Origin: Clostridia bacterium
GTDB lineage: Bacteria > Bacillota > Clostridia > Christensenellales > Aristaeellaceae
Direction of reading: 5' to 3'
DNA length: 5,077 bases
Assembly (NCBI GenBank): GCA_900769875.1
Contig: CAAGII010000208.1
Span: 1 to 5,077 of the forward strand
Both the position numbers and the translations under genes were made by a program. The notes under the pieces were generated by a model. That model made no database searches and was not told the origin of the DNA. It saw only the letters and a program-made list of their open reading frames with translations. Below are positions 1 to 5,077 of this stretch, one piece after another. Each line of letters starts with the position of its first letter. Within the stretch, counting starts at the first letter, position 1.

Positions 1-455
1 GCCAGCTCCTTGAGCAGCGGCTCCACAAGCGGATGGGCCGCCGCCCGCATGGGATTCCATGTATCAAAGAAACGCAGAATGGCCGCCGCCATCGGATGCT
101 CCACGCCATCAAGAAGCTCATGATGACGCGCCGCGCAGGCTTCAAAGCAGGCCTTCGCGCGCTCCGGCTTGCCCTTGCTGTCCACGCCCAGCATGTACGC
201 CGCGTTGTCACAGAGGAAATTGGGCGCCACGCCGCTGGAGCGCTTCACCTGCTGCGGAACCTGCATCGTGCGCGGCACCAACGCCTTTTTGTTTCCACGC
301 TCGACCTCACTGCGGAGGTCCTCAATCGCCCGCAGCTCTCCGCTCTCGCTGAGCCGGAGCGCATAGGAAACCTTTGCGCTCTGCCAGCCGGGCGTTTCGA
401 GCGTTCCCTTTGCCGCCAGCTGTTCATAGTGGCGCACAAGCGCTTGCAGGATCAT
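1..455 (-). CDS. cas8c: Type I-C Cascade large subunit Cas8c (Csd1), N-terminal part, truncated by window edge
   Basis: Cas8c is the large subunit of the type I-C interference complex, which helps recognise the PAM and recruit Cas3. The visible 151 residues start MILQALVRHYEQLA and contain PGWQSAKVSYAL, VPQQVKRSSGVAPNFLCDN, GVDSKGKPERAKACFEA and ILRFFDTWNP, which match my memory of the conserved Cas8c/Csd1 N-terminus. The family is usually near 570-600 residues, so about three quarters lies beyond the left edge. The start is ATG at 455-453, overlapping the cas5 stop in an ATGA junction, with GAGG at 463-466 seven bases upstream, so translational coupling to cas5 is likely. The reading frame is open throughout, with no sign of damage. 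Its place directly after cas5 is the canonical type I-C order. The identification is confident; the state of the C-terminus is unknown. Confidence 0.93.
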   Translation of the reverse strand, partial: MILQALVRHYEQLAAKGTLETPGWQSAKVSYALRLSESGELRAIEDLRSEVERGNKKALVPRTMQVPQQVKRSSGVAPNFLCDNAAYMLGVDSKGKPERAKACFEACAARHHELLDGVEHPMAAAILRFFDTWNPMRAAAHPLVEPLLKEL

Positions 456-1099
456 CTCACCACCTCGCAATCGCGCAGATCAATCACGCCGTTTTCCATC
501 CGCGCCCTAAAGAACATGGGCTGGATGTTCTCCGGATCGCTGTAATCCATGTCATACAGCATCCACCCCAGATCCCGTGTCTCCGGGATCGCGGGGATTG
601 CTCCGCCCTCCCACAGCCTGAAATGGGCCGTGCATTCGCGCGTGCCCAGATACGGCTGGCTGTAGCACGCGCCCTTTTGCAGCCTCCGCTTGACGATGTC
701 CTGAAACTTTCCCGGATTATCGCTGGCATTCGCCCGATCCGTCATCTCAAAATGCGCTTCGATCACATAATGCACATGCTTGAGCATCATTGCCGCGCGC
801 TGCTGGATATCCTCGGACGTCGCCAGATACAGGGGCGCCTGGCTGCCGGTCATCGCCGCGCGCACAGAGGACGCCAGAATTTTGCTCTTCACCTCGTTGC
901 GCCGCAGATTGGTAAAGACAATCGGCGAAAGCACGTAGATCCTGTCGACCCGCCATCTCAGCCCGGGATGGTAATAGACGGATTCCACCATGCCGCGCGC
1001 CGCGCTTGGCGTGGGCACGTCGTAGGAGACCCGCTCAACCTTCATCTCCGGCCGGGTAAACAGCGCGTAGTCGCCCCAGACCTCCATCCTGATGGACAA
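452..1099 (-). CDS. cas5c: Type I-C Cas5c (Cas5d), pre-crRNA endoribonuclease and Cascade subunit
   Basis: In type I-C systems, which lack Cas6, Cas5c cleaves pre-crRNA in the repeat and stays on the crRNA 5' handle in Cascade. The 215-residue product opens MSIRMEVWGDYALFTRPEM and continues VERVSYDVPTPSAARG, the family hallmark, then VLSPIVFTNLRRNEVKSKI. Tyr42/Tyr43 and Lys107-His108 (in MLKHVHYVIEAHF) sit where the Tyr, Lys and His of the Bacillus halodurans Cas5d active site are expected, so it is probably catalytically competent; this is alignment by eye. I chose TTG at 1099 because AAAGGAG lies nine bases upstream and the family N-terminus begins there. An in-frame ATG at 1135 would add 12 residues containing that ribosome site and would fall almost on the predicted transcription start. 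The stop overlaps the cas8c start by 4 bp. Length is normal. Confidence 0.94.
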   Translation of the reverse strand: MSIRMEVWGDYALFTRPEMKVERVSYDVPTPSAARGMVESVYYHPGLRWRVDRIYVLSPIVFTNLRRNEVKSKILASSVRAAMTGSQAPLYLATSEDIQQRAAMMLKHVHYVIEAHFEMTDRANASDNPGKFQDIVKRRLQKGACYSQPYLGTRECTAHFRLWEGGAIPAIPETRDLGWMLYDMDYSDPENIQPMFFRARMENGVIDLRDCEVVR

Positions 1100-1108
1100 T
1101 CTTTCTCT

Positions 1109-1115
1109 CTCCTTT
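1109..1115 (-). promoter_or_regulatory. Ribosome binding site of cas5c (decides a TTG start)
   Basis: The minus strand reads AAAGGAG here, nine bases before TTG at 1099-1097. No comparable site precedes the in-frame ATG at 1135, where the upstream bases are AT-rich without a GGAG core. This supports TTG as the true start. Confidence 0.8.
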
Positions 1116-1149
1116 CTATCGAATAATGCAAACATTTGTTCTCATTCAA

Positions 1150-1178
1150 AGAATAACATATGTTGAGTTATTTGTCAA
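1150..1178 (-). promoter_or_regulatory. Predicted sigma70/sigmaA promoter for cas5c-cas8c and downstream cas genes
   Basis: On the minus strand a perfect TTGACA -35 box (1178-1173) is followed by exactly 17 bases and then TATTCT (1155-1150), which matches four of six -10 consensus bases. The predicted start of transcription is near 1143, giving a purine-rich leader of about 44 nt before the TTG start of cas5c. The box begins only 4 bp after the cas3 stop codon and lies in an AT-rich island of 83 bp within GC-rich DNA. Box quality, spacing and position all agree, but there is no experimental evidence. Confidence 0.7.
1152..1172. repeat. Operator-like inverted repeat inside the cas5c promoter
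   Basis: AATAAC at 1152-1157 and GTTATT at 1167-1172 are perfect inverted arms separated by nine bases. The element fills the spacer between the -35 and -10 boxes and overlaps four bases of the -10. A perfect 10-bp palindrome, AACATATGTT, overlaps it at 1155-1164. A dimeric repressor bound here would block RNA polymerase, so an operator is plausible; AT-rich DNA also yields such repeats by chance. No regulator gene is visible nearby. Confidence 0.45.
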
Positions 1179-1182
1179 TCCT

Positions 1183-3312
1183 TTACATGAAAATTGCCTG
1201 GCCCGGATCGTCGCAGATGGACAAGCCCTTCTTCGCATCATAGCTGTCCGTATCCGCGAGAATCAGGAAACCGTCCGGCGTCTTGATCGCCTTGCCCGCA
1301 CCCAGCAGCTTCTGCGCATGCTCACGGTAAACGTTCACGCTGTCGTGCTGCAGCCTGCGGATCGTCCTGCGGGTATAGCTGCCCGTACGCAGCTCGTCAA
1401 GGAGCGCGCCGTTGCGCTCAGTCGGAATGTACACCGGCACCGTATCCGATTCAATGATCCTGAACCGTTCCGCAGCCGTTCTGAAGCAAAAGCCCTTGCA
1501 GGCGGGAAGAATCTCCTTGCTGTCGATGAATTCGCCCTTCGCTTTGATGACATGCTCGGAATACAGCCGGATCGCGCACAGGCTGTCGATCTCCATCTCC
1601 GCATCCTGTACGGCGCGCAGCGCCTGAATCTGCCTGGCAAAGCGCTGCGGCGGCTTCTCCTGCACGCAGAACACATGAACCACGCTGTCCTGTCTGCCGC
1701 GCTTTCCCTCACGGTTGCAGCGTCCGGCTGCCTGCAGGATGGCGTCCAGTCCCGTTTCCTCGCGCCATACCGTCGGAAAATCCACATCGACGCCCGCCTC
1801 AATCAGGCTGGTGGAGACCACACGGCAGGGCTGCCCCAGCGCAAGCCTCTCCCGGATCTGCCGGATGACCGCCTTCCGATCGTTGGGCGTCATCAGCGTG
1901 GACAGATGGAAGCGCCCCTCCTCGGGCAGCGCGTCATAGACGGCCTGTGCGCGCTTCCTCGTGTTCACGATGCAGAGCGCCTGACGCTCCCCGGCAAGCG
2001 CCTGCGCCAGTGCTTCCTCATCCATCGCACGCTCCCGGCGGAAGGTGACGCGCCTGAAAAACTCATAGAGCTGCTGCGGCTGCTCCATGATTTCCGTGAT
2101 GCCCAGCTCCGGTGCACATTCATGAAACAATCCGTCCAGCGCCGGCTGGGTCGCCGTGCAGAGCACCGCCGTCGCGCCGTAATGGCGAACCAGCTCCGCG
2201 ATGGCGTACACGCAGGGCCTGAGATAATCAAGCGGCAGCATCTGCGCTTCGTCCAGGACGATTACGCTGCCGGCCATGTTGTGCAGCTTTCTGCACTTGC
2301 TCGTCTTTGAGGCGTACAGCGATTCAAAGAACTGCACCGCCGTCGTCACCACGACGGGCGCATCCCAGTTTTCCGTCGCCAGCCGTTTCTTCATCGCCTG
2401 AAGCGCGGCGGTATCGTCCAGATTCTCCTCATCGTATTCCACGCCGGAATGATGCTCCAGCACATTGTCTTCGCCCAGGATCTGTGCAAACTTTGCCGCG
2501 TTCTGCTCGATGATGCTCATATAGGGTACCACATAGATCACGCGGGCACAGCCATGCTCTGCTGCATGACGGAGCGCAAACGCCAGCGAGGAGACCGTTT
2601 TGCCGCCGCCCGTGGGCACCGTCAGCGTGTACAGCCCCTTCGGCCCGGCGCCCATCTCCCGGCAGCGGTTCAGGATGGCGCAGCGCCTTTCGTTGATTTC
2701 GCTCTTCGCCGGGTACCACGGCGCGACATAGGCGTTCAGCTTGTCAAGCAGCGCGCGCATGCTCTCCCCGCTTTCCCGCCGAACCTCATCCCCCCGCATG
2801 AAGGCCTCGGTATCCAGATAGTCCGCATCCACCAGGCAGGAAAACAGCATGCGCGTATAAAAGCTGCCCGCCAGAGCGTCCATCCCGATCCACGCAGGCG
2901 GCGCGGCGGACGGATCGGGCTCAACCTCCTGCCGGTAGGCGGAATGGTCCTGCGGCCTGTATTTCAGCTTTCCCTGCAGGGTGCCGTCTTCCGGTGTGCT
3001 CGTCCTCGCGCCCAGATTGCTCAGGCCGCCGTGATGGCCCGCGATAGCAAACGCCGCATACAGATCCCGCATCCCGGACGCCGCAATCGCTCCGGCCGAG
3101 GTATGGTTCACCTTGCGCACATGCTCGGGATCGGCCATCCTGCGCTGCACATCTGGCGCATACTTGCCAATGTCGTGCATCAGGCCCGTCCGATAGGCAT
3201 GCCTGCCCGCGCCGAACGTCTCCGCAAAGCCGCGTGCCCGCTCAGCCACCCCCAGCAGATGATCCCGCAGCTGCTGGATCTCTCCGTCTTCTCTCCTGTG
3301 CCCGATATACAT
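1183..3312 (-). CDS. cas3: CRISPR-associated helicase/nuclease Cas3 (HD and DExD/H domains fused), type I-C
   Basis: Cas3 is recruited to Cascade-bound target DNA, where it nicks, unwinds and degrades it. The 709-residue product is full length. The N-terminal HD nuclease (about 1-200) has His18, the His46-Asp47 pair in LMHDIGKY, His70 in KVNHTSAG, His93-His94 in AGHHGG and LVDADYLDTE at 160-169. The superfamily 2 helicase follows: Walker A VPTGGGKT (232-239), motif Ia VVPYMSIIEQNA (261-272), Walker B as DEAQ (354-357), TATQ (386-389), STSLIEAGVDVDFP (500-513) and QAAGRCNREG (527-536). The C-terminal part is typical of Cas3. All motifs are intact, so it is probably active. ATG at 3312 has GGAGG seven bases upstream. 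It follows bcp by 49 bp and is separated from cas5 by 83 bp holding a promoter. I see no promoter of its own. Confidence 0.97.
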   Translation of the reverse strand: MYIGHRREDGEIQQLRDHLLGVAERARGFAETFGAGRHAYRTGLMHDIGKYAPDVQRRMADPEHVRKVNHTSAGAIAASGMRDLYAAFAIAGHHGGLSNLGARTSTPEDGTLQGKLKYRPQDHSAYRQEVEPDPSAAPPAWIGMDALAGSFYTRMLFSCLVDADYLDTEAFMRGDEVRRESGESMRALLDKLNAYVAPWYPAKSEINERRCAILNRCREMGAGPKGLYTLTVPTGGGKTVSSLAFALRHAAEHGCARVIYVVPYMSIIEQNAAKFAQILGEDNVLEHHSGVEYDEENLDDTAALQAMKKRLATENWDAPVVVTTAVQFFESLYASKTSKCRKLHNMAGSVIVLDEAQMLPLDYLRPCVYAIAELVRHYGATAVLCTATQPALDGLFHECAPELGITEIMEQPQQLYEFFRRVTFRRERAMDEEALAQALAGERQALCIVNTRKRAQAVYDALPEEGRFHLSTLMTPNDRKAVIRQIRERLALGQPCRVVSTSLIEAGVDVDFPTVWREETGLDAILQAAGRCNREGKRGRQDSVVHVFCVQEKPPQRFARQIQALRAVQDAEMEIDSLCAIRLYSEHVIKAKGEFIDSKEILPACKGFCFRTAAERFRIIESDTVPVYIPTERNGALLDELRTGSYTRRTIRRLQHDSVNVYREHAQKLLGAGKAIKTPDGFLILADTDSYDAKKGLSICDDPGQAIFM

Positions 3313-3317
3313 CCGTG

Positions 3318-3324
3318 TTCCTCC
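3318..3324 (-). promoter_or_regulatory. Ribosome binding site of cas3
   Basis: GGAGGAA on the minus strand lies in the 49-bp spacer after bcp. Its GGAGG core is seven bases from ATG at 3312, which fixes the MYIGHRRE start typical of type I-C Cas3. Confidence 0.8.
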
Positions 3325-3361
3325 AGCCGATTCCGGCGTCCGTTGTTCTCCCGCTCAGCCC

Positions 3362-3838
3362 TCACGCATCGTCAGCGTGTTCCTCTGCCAGATACGCGAG
3401 GATTTCCGCCGCGTTGGTGTCCGGCTTCACCTTGGGCATCACCTTTTCGATCACGCCCGCCTCGTCAATCACAAACGTCGTGCGCACGACGCCCATGCTG
3501 ACCTTGCCGTAGAGCTTCTTCTCCTGCCACACGCCGTACGCCTTGATCGCCTGCAGCTCCGGATCGGACAGCAGAATGAACGGCAGGTCATACTTCGCCG
3601 CGAACCTTGCATGCGAAGCTGCAGAGTCCTTGCTGACACCGATGACCACGACCTCCCGGGATTTGAACGCCGCATAGCTGTCGGCGAACGCGCACGCCTG
3701 ACGGGTGCAGCCGGGCGTATTGTCCTTGGGATAAAAGTACAGAACGACCTTCTTTCCGATGAAATCGGACAGGGATACCGGGGTACCCTCCTGATCAAGA
3801 AGCGTAAAGTCCGGCGCCTTGATGCCTGTTTCCAGCAT
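3362..3838 (-). CDS. bcp: Thiol peroxidase, Bcp/PrxQ-type peroxiredoxin
   Basis: This cytoplasmic enzyme reduces hydrogen peroxide and organic hydroperoxides, using thioredoxin or a similar reductant. The product is 158 residues, the usual family length. MLETGIKAPDFTLLDQEG begins the thioredoxin fold; YFYPKDNTPGCTRQAC carries the peroxidatic Cys44 and, five residues on, the resolving Cys49, the pattern of atypical 2-Cys Bcp/PrxQ enzymes. YGKVSMGVVRTTFVID supplies the conserved Arg of the active-site region. ATG at 3838 is chosen because AAAAAGGAG ends eight bases upstream; the in-frame ATGs at 3844 (two bases from the site) and 3913 (with extra residues unlike the family) are poorer. It follows the amt terminator, so it should have its own promoter, and it is 49 bp ahead of cas3 with no terminator between. 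It has no known role in CRISPR immunity. Confidence 0.95.
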   Translation of the reverse strand: MLETGIKAPDFTLLDQEGTPVSLSDFIGKKVVLYFYPKDNTPGCTRQACAFADSYAAFKSREVVVIGVSKDSAASHARFAAKYDLPFILLSDPELQAIKAYGVWQEKKLYGKVSMGVVRTTFVIDEAGVIEKVMPKVKPDTNAAEILAYLAEEHADDA

Positions 3839-3930
3839 GAACATCTCTCCTTTTTGGATAGGTTTGCAGATAAATTCTGCCTGAACATGTGAATTTCCTC
3901 CATTGTTCGGCATTTTGTTTTCGATGAGCC
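3839..3930 (-). promoter_or_regulatory. bcp leader region; probable promoter but boxes not clear
   Basis: This 92-bp stretch between the amt terminator and bcp is AT-rich and must contain the bcp promoter if the terminator works. The best -35 candidate is TTCACA (3893-3888, five of six consensus bases), but no convincing -10 lies 16-18 bases downstream. The bcp ribosome site AAAAAGGAG is at 3847-3855. A 5-bp inverted repeat (3883-3887 with 3904-3908) flanks a GGAGG at 3897-3901. I see no PerR-like or other recognisable peroxide-response operator. Confidence 0.35.
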
Positions 3931-3966
3931 AAATAGAAACAGCCGGACGCGCATTCCGCGTCCGGC
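3931..3966 (-). terminator. Rho-independent terminator of the amt-PII gene
   Basis: A perfect 10-bp GC-rich stem (3942-3951 paired with 3957-3966, minus-strand arms GCCGGACGCG and CGCGTCCGGC) encloses a 5-nt loop and is followed on the minus strand by TGTTTCTATTT, a T-rich though interrupted tract. The plus-strand flank has no T run, so it acts for the leftward transcript. It lies about 50 bp after the amt-PII stop codon. Confidence 0.85.
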
Positions 3967-3983
3967 CGGATCATCGTGTGATT

Positions 3984-3999
3984 GGCTGAATCATCAGCC
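3984..3999. other. Short hairpin between amt-PII stop and its terminator
   Basis: GGCTGA (3984-3989) and TCAGCC (3994-3999) form a perfect 6-bp stem with a 4-nt loop, 14 bp after the amt-PII stop codon and 17 bp before the main terminator. It has no T tract on either strand. It may protect the 3' end of the mRNA or be chance. Confidence 0.4.
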
Positions 4000-4013
4000 G
4001 CTTTTGCTGTCGC

Positions 4014-5077
4014 TTACTCCTCGTCCTGCAGCGCATCGAAGCCGCGCTCGCCGGTACGAACCTTGACGACGTCCGCCACGTCGTAGATGAAGATCTTGCC
4101 GTCGCCGATGTGGCCGGTGTAGAGCGCCTTGCGGGCGGTCTCGACAACCTTCTCCACCGGGATCGCGGAGACGACCAGCTCCAGCTTGATCTTCGGCAGC
4201 AGCGTCGCGTCAACCGGTACGCCGCGGTAGTACTCCGCCGCGCCCTTCTGCAGGCCGCAGCCCGCGACATTGGTGAGCGTCATGCCCGTCACGCCGATGG
4301 CGGTCATGGCGTTCTTGAGGGCCTCGAAGCGGGACTGGCGGGTGATGATGACCACCTTGTGCATGGTCGCCGGGGCGCCCTCGGAGGACACCTTGGTCAC
4401 CGGCACCGCAGCGGTGGCCGGCACCGGCTCGGACGCCGCCTCTTCCGGCGCGCCGACGGACGCAGTCGCCGGGACGAAGTCCGCATATGCGCTGACCAGG
4501 CCGTGCTCCGGCTTGTCCAGGCCCATGATTTCCTCCGCCGCAGAGACGCGCAGGCCGATGGTCTTGTCAATCAGCTTGAAGACGATGGTCATGGTCACGA
4601 CGACCCAGGCGATGACGGCCAGCACGCCGAGAATCTGGATGCCCAGGAAGGAGAAGCCGCCGCCGTAGATCAGGCCCTGCTTCGTCACGTCGTTGCCGGT
4701 ATAGTACGCGAAGATGCCGGTGAGGATGGTGCCGGTCGCGCCGCACAGGCCATGCACGCCAACCGCGCCGACCGGGTCGTCAACCTTCACAACCTTGTCG
4801 ATGAACTCAATGCCGAACACCACCACGAAGGCCGCGATGATGCCGATCGCCGCAGCGCCCATCGGGGTCACCATGTCGCAGCCGGCGGTGATGGCCACCA
4901 GGCCGGCCAGGGAGCCGTTCAGGGTCATGGACACGTCCGGCTTGCCATAGCGGATCCAGGTGATGCACATCCCCGCAACCGTCGCTACAGCCGCCGCCAG
5001 GTTGGTGGTCACGAAGACACGGGCCGCGGTCACATCCGCGCCGCCGGTCAGGGCGACGGTGGAGCAGCCGTTGAAGC
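4014..5077 (-). CDS. amt: Ammonium transporter Amt fused to a C-terminal PII (GlnB/GlnK) domain, 5' end outside window
   Basis: Amt proteins are trimeric inner-membrane channels for ammonium; PII proteins sense ATP/ADP and 2-oxoglutarate and plug Amt when nitrogen is plentiful. The visible 353 residues start FNGCSTVALTGGADV in mid-protein. Residues 1-195 are the Amt C-terminal half, with about five membrane helices, KPDVSMTLNGSLAGLVAITAGC and DDPVGAVGVHG, whose His108 corresponds to the second pore histidine (E. coli AmtB His318); the first is off the window. An Ala/Pro/Glu-rich linker (about 196-237) leads to a complete PII domain (238-353; bases 4364-4017), aligning without gaps to E. coli GlnK. 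It keeps Gln39, Arg47, Lys58, GDGK90 and Arg103 (GlnK numbering), but Tyr51, the uridylylation site, is Val. The GTG at 5033 is internal. The domain assignment is confident. Confidence 0.94.
   Translation of the reverse strand, partial: FNGCSTVALTGGADVTAARVFVTTNLAAAVATVAGMCITWIRYGKPDVSMTLNGSLAGLVAITAGCDMVTPMGAAAIGIIAAFVVVFGIEFIDKVVKVDDPVGAVGVHGLCGATGTILTGIFAYYTGNDVTKQGLIYGGGFSFLGIQILGVLAVIAWVVVTMTIVFKLIDKTIGLRVSAAEEIMGLDKPEHGLVSAYADFVPATASVGAPEEAASEPVPATAAVPVTKVSSEGAPATMHKVVIITRQSRFEALKNAMTAIGVTGMTLTNVAGCGLQKGAAEYYRGVPVDATLLPKIKLELVVSAIPVEKVVETARKALYTGHIGDGKIFIYDVADVVKVRTGERGFDALQDEE

Noticed and set aside
374..1126. Long plus-strand open frame of 250 codons opposite cas5c
   Set aside because: It is rich in His, Arg and Pro, has no recognisable domain, and lies antisense to a well-identified gene; long antisense frames are common in GC-rich coding DNA.
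354..2253. DEAQ instead of DEAH in Cas3 as a sign of inactivity
   Set aside because: The acidic pair needed for ATP hydrolysis is present, Cas3 proteins vary at the last position, and all other helicase and HD motifs are intact. (The motif is at Cas3 residues 354-357, near bases 2242-2253.)
1126..2310. Plus-strand open frame of 394 codons opposite cas3
   Set aside because: Antisense to a complete Cas3 with intact motifs; Arg/Leu-rich composition without domain features and no credible ribosome site noted.
3326..3337. Small hairpin between bcp and cas3 as a terminator
   Set aside because: The stem is only 4 bp (GCCG/CGGC) around a 4-nt loop and no T run follows on the minus strand.
2449..3501. 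Plus-strand open frame of 350 codons spanning the cas3 start and the bcp end
   Set aside because: It crosses two real genes and their spacer on the other strand and looks like low-complexity Arg/Pro-rich shadow coding.
3839..3913. N-terminal extension of bcp from ATG at 3913
   Set aside because: The extra 25 residues do not resemble the family, and the strong ribosome site at 3847-3855 lies inside them, eight bases before the normal start.
3469..3954. Minus-strand open frame of 161 codons overlapping bcp
   Set aside because: It is a frame-shifted shadow of bcp, Arg/Ser-rich, with no family resemblance; only its leader start signal is noted separately.
5031..5033. GTG as a possible start of the Amt gene
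   Set aside because: The frame stays open to the window edge and the upstream residues FNGCSTVALTGGAD fit the Amt membrane domain, so the gene begins outside the window.
1..5077. CRISPR array
   Set aside because: No regularly spaced direct repeats are present; in type I-C loci the array normally follows cas2, which would be beyond the left edge.

Overview
The window is GC-rich (about 60% by eye) and every supported gene lies on the minus strand, so transcription runs from the right edge to the left. Purine-rich Shine-Dalgarno sites, a type I-C cas operon, an ammonium transporter carrying its own PII domain and a Bcp-type peroxiredoxin together suggest a high-GC member of the Firmicutes (Clostridia). 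That placement is an inference from gene content; no marker gene is present.

Layout in transcription order: (1) 5077-4014, the C-terminal part of an Amt ammonium transporter fused through an Ala/Pro-rich linker to a complete PII signal-transduction domain, with its 5' end outside the window. (2) 4013-3931, a spacer with a short hairpin and then a strong intrinsic terminator. (3) 3838-3362, a Bcp/PrxQ peroxiredoxin with both expected cysteines. (4) After 49 bp without a terminator, 3312-1183, a full-length Cas3 with HD nuclease and DExD/H helicase. (5) An AT-rich 83-bp spacer holding a well-formed sigma70-type promoter with a perfect inverted repeat between its -35 and -10 boxes. (6) 1099-452, Cas5c, probably starting at TTG. 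(7) 455-1, the first 151 residues of Cas8c, overlapping cas5 by 4 bp and running off the left edge.

The cas3-cas5-cas8c order is the canonical start of a type I-C system. cas7, cas4, cas1, cas2 and the CRISPR array would be expected beyond the left edge; no array is visible here. Cas5c would process pre-crRNA and, with Cas8c and Cas7, form Cascade; Cas3 would degrade the bound target. The promoter in front of cas5 suggests that the Cascade genes can be transcribed separately from cas3, which seems to depend on read-through from the peroxiredoxin gene.

I see no undescribed system. The points most worth a second look are the promoter/inverted repeat between cas3 and cas5, the Amt-PII fusion whose T-loop has lost the uridylylated tyrosine, and the lack of a promoter or terminator between bcp and cas3.
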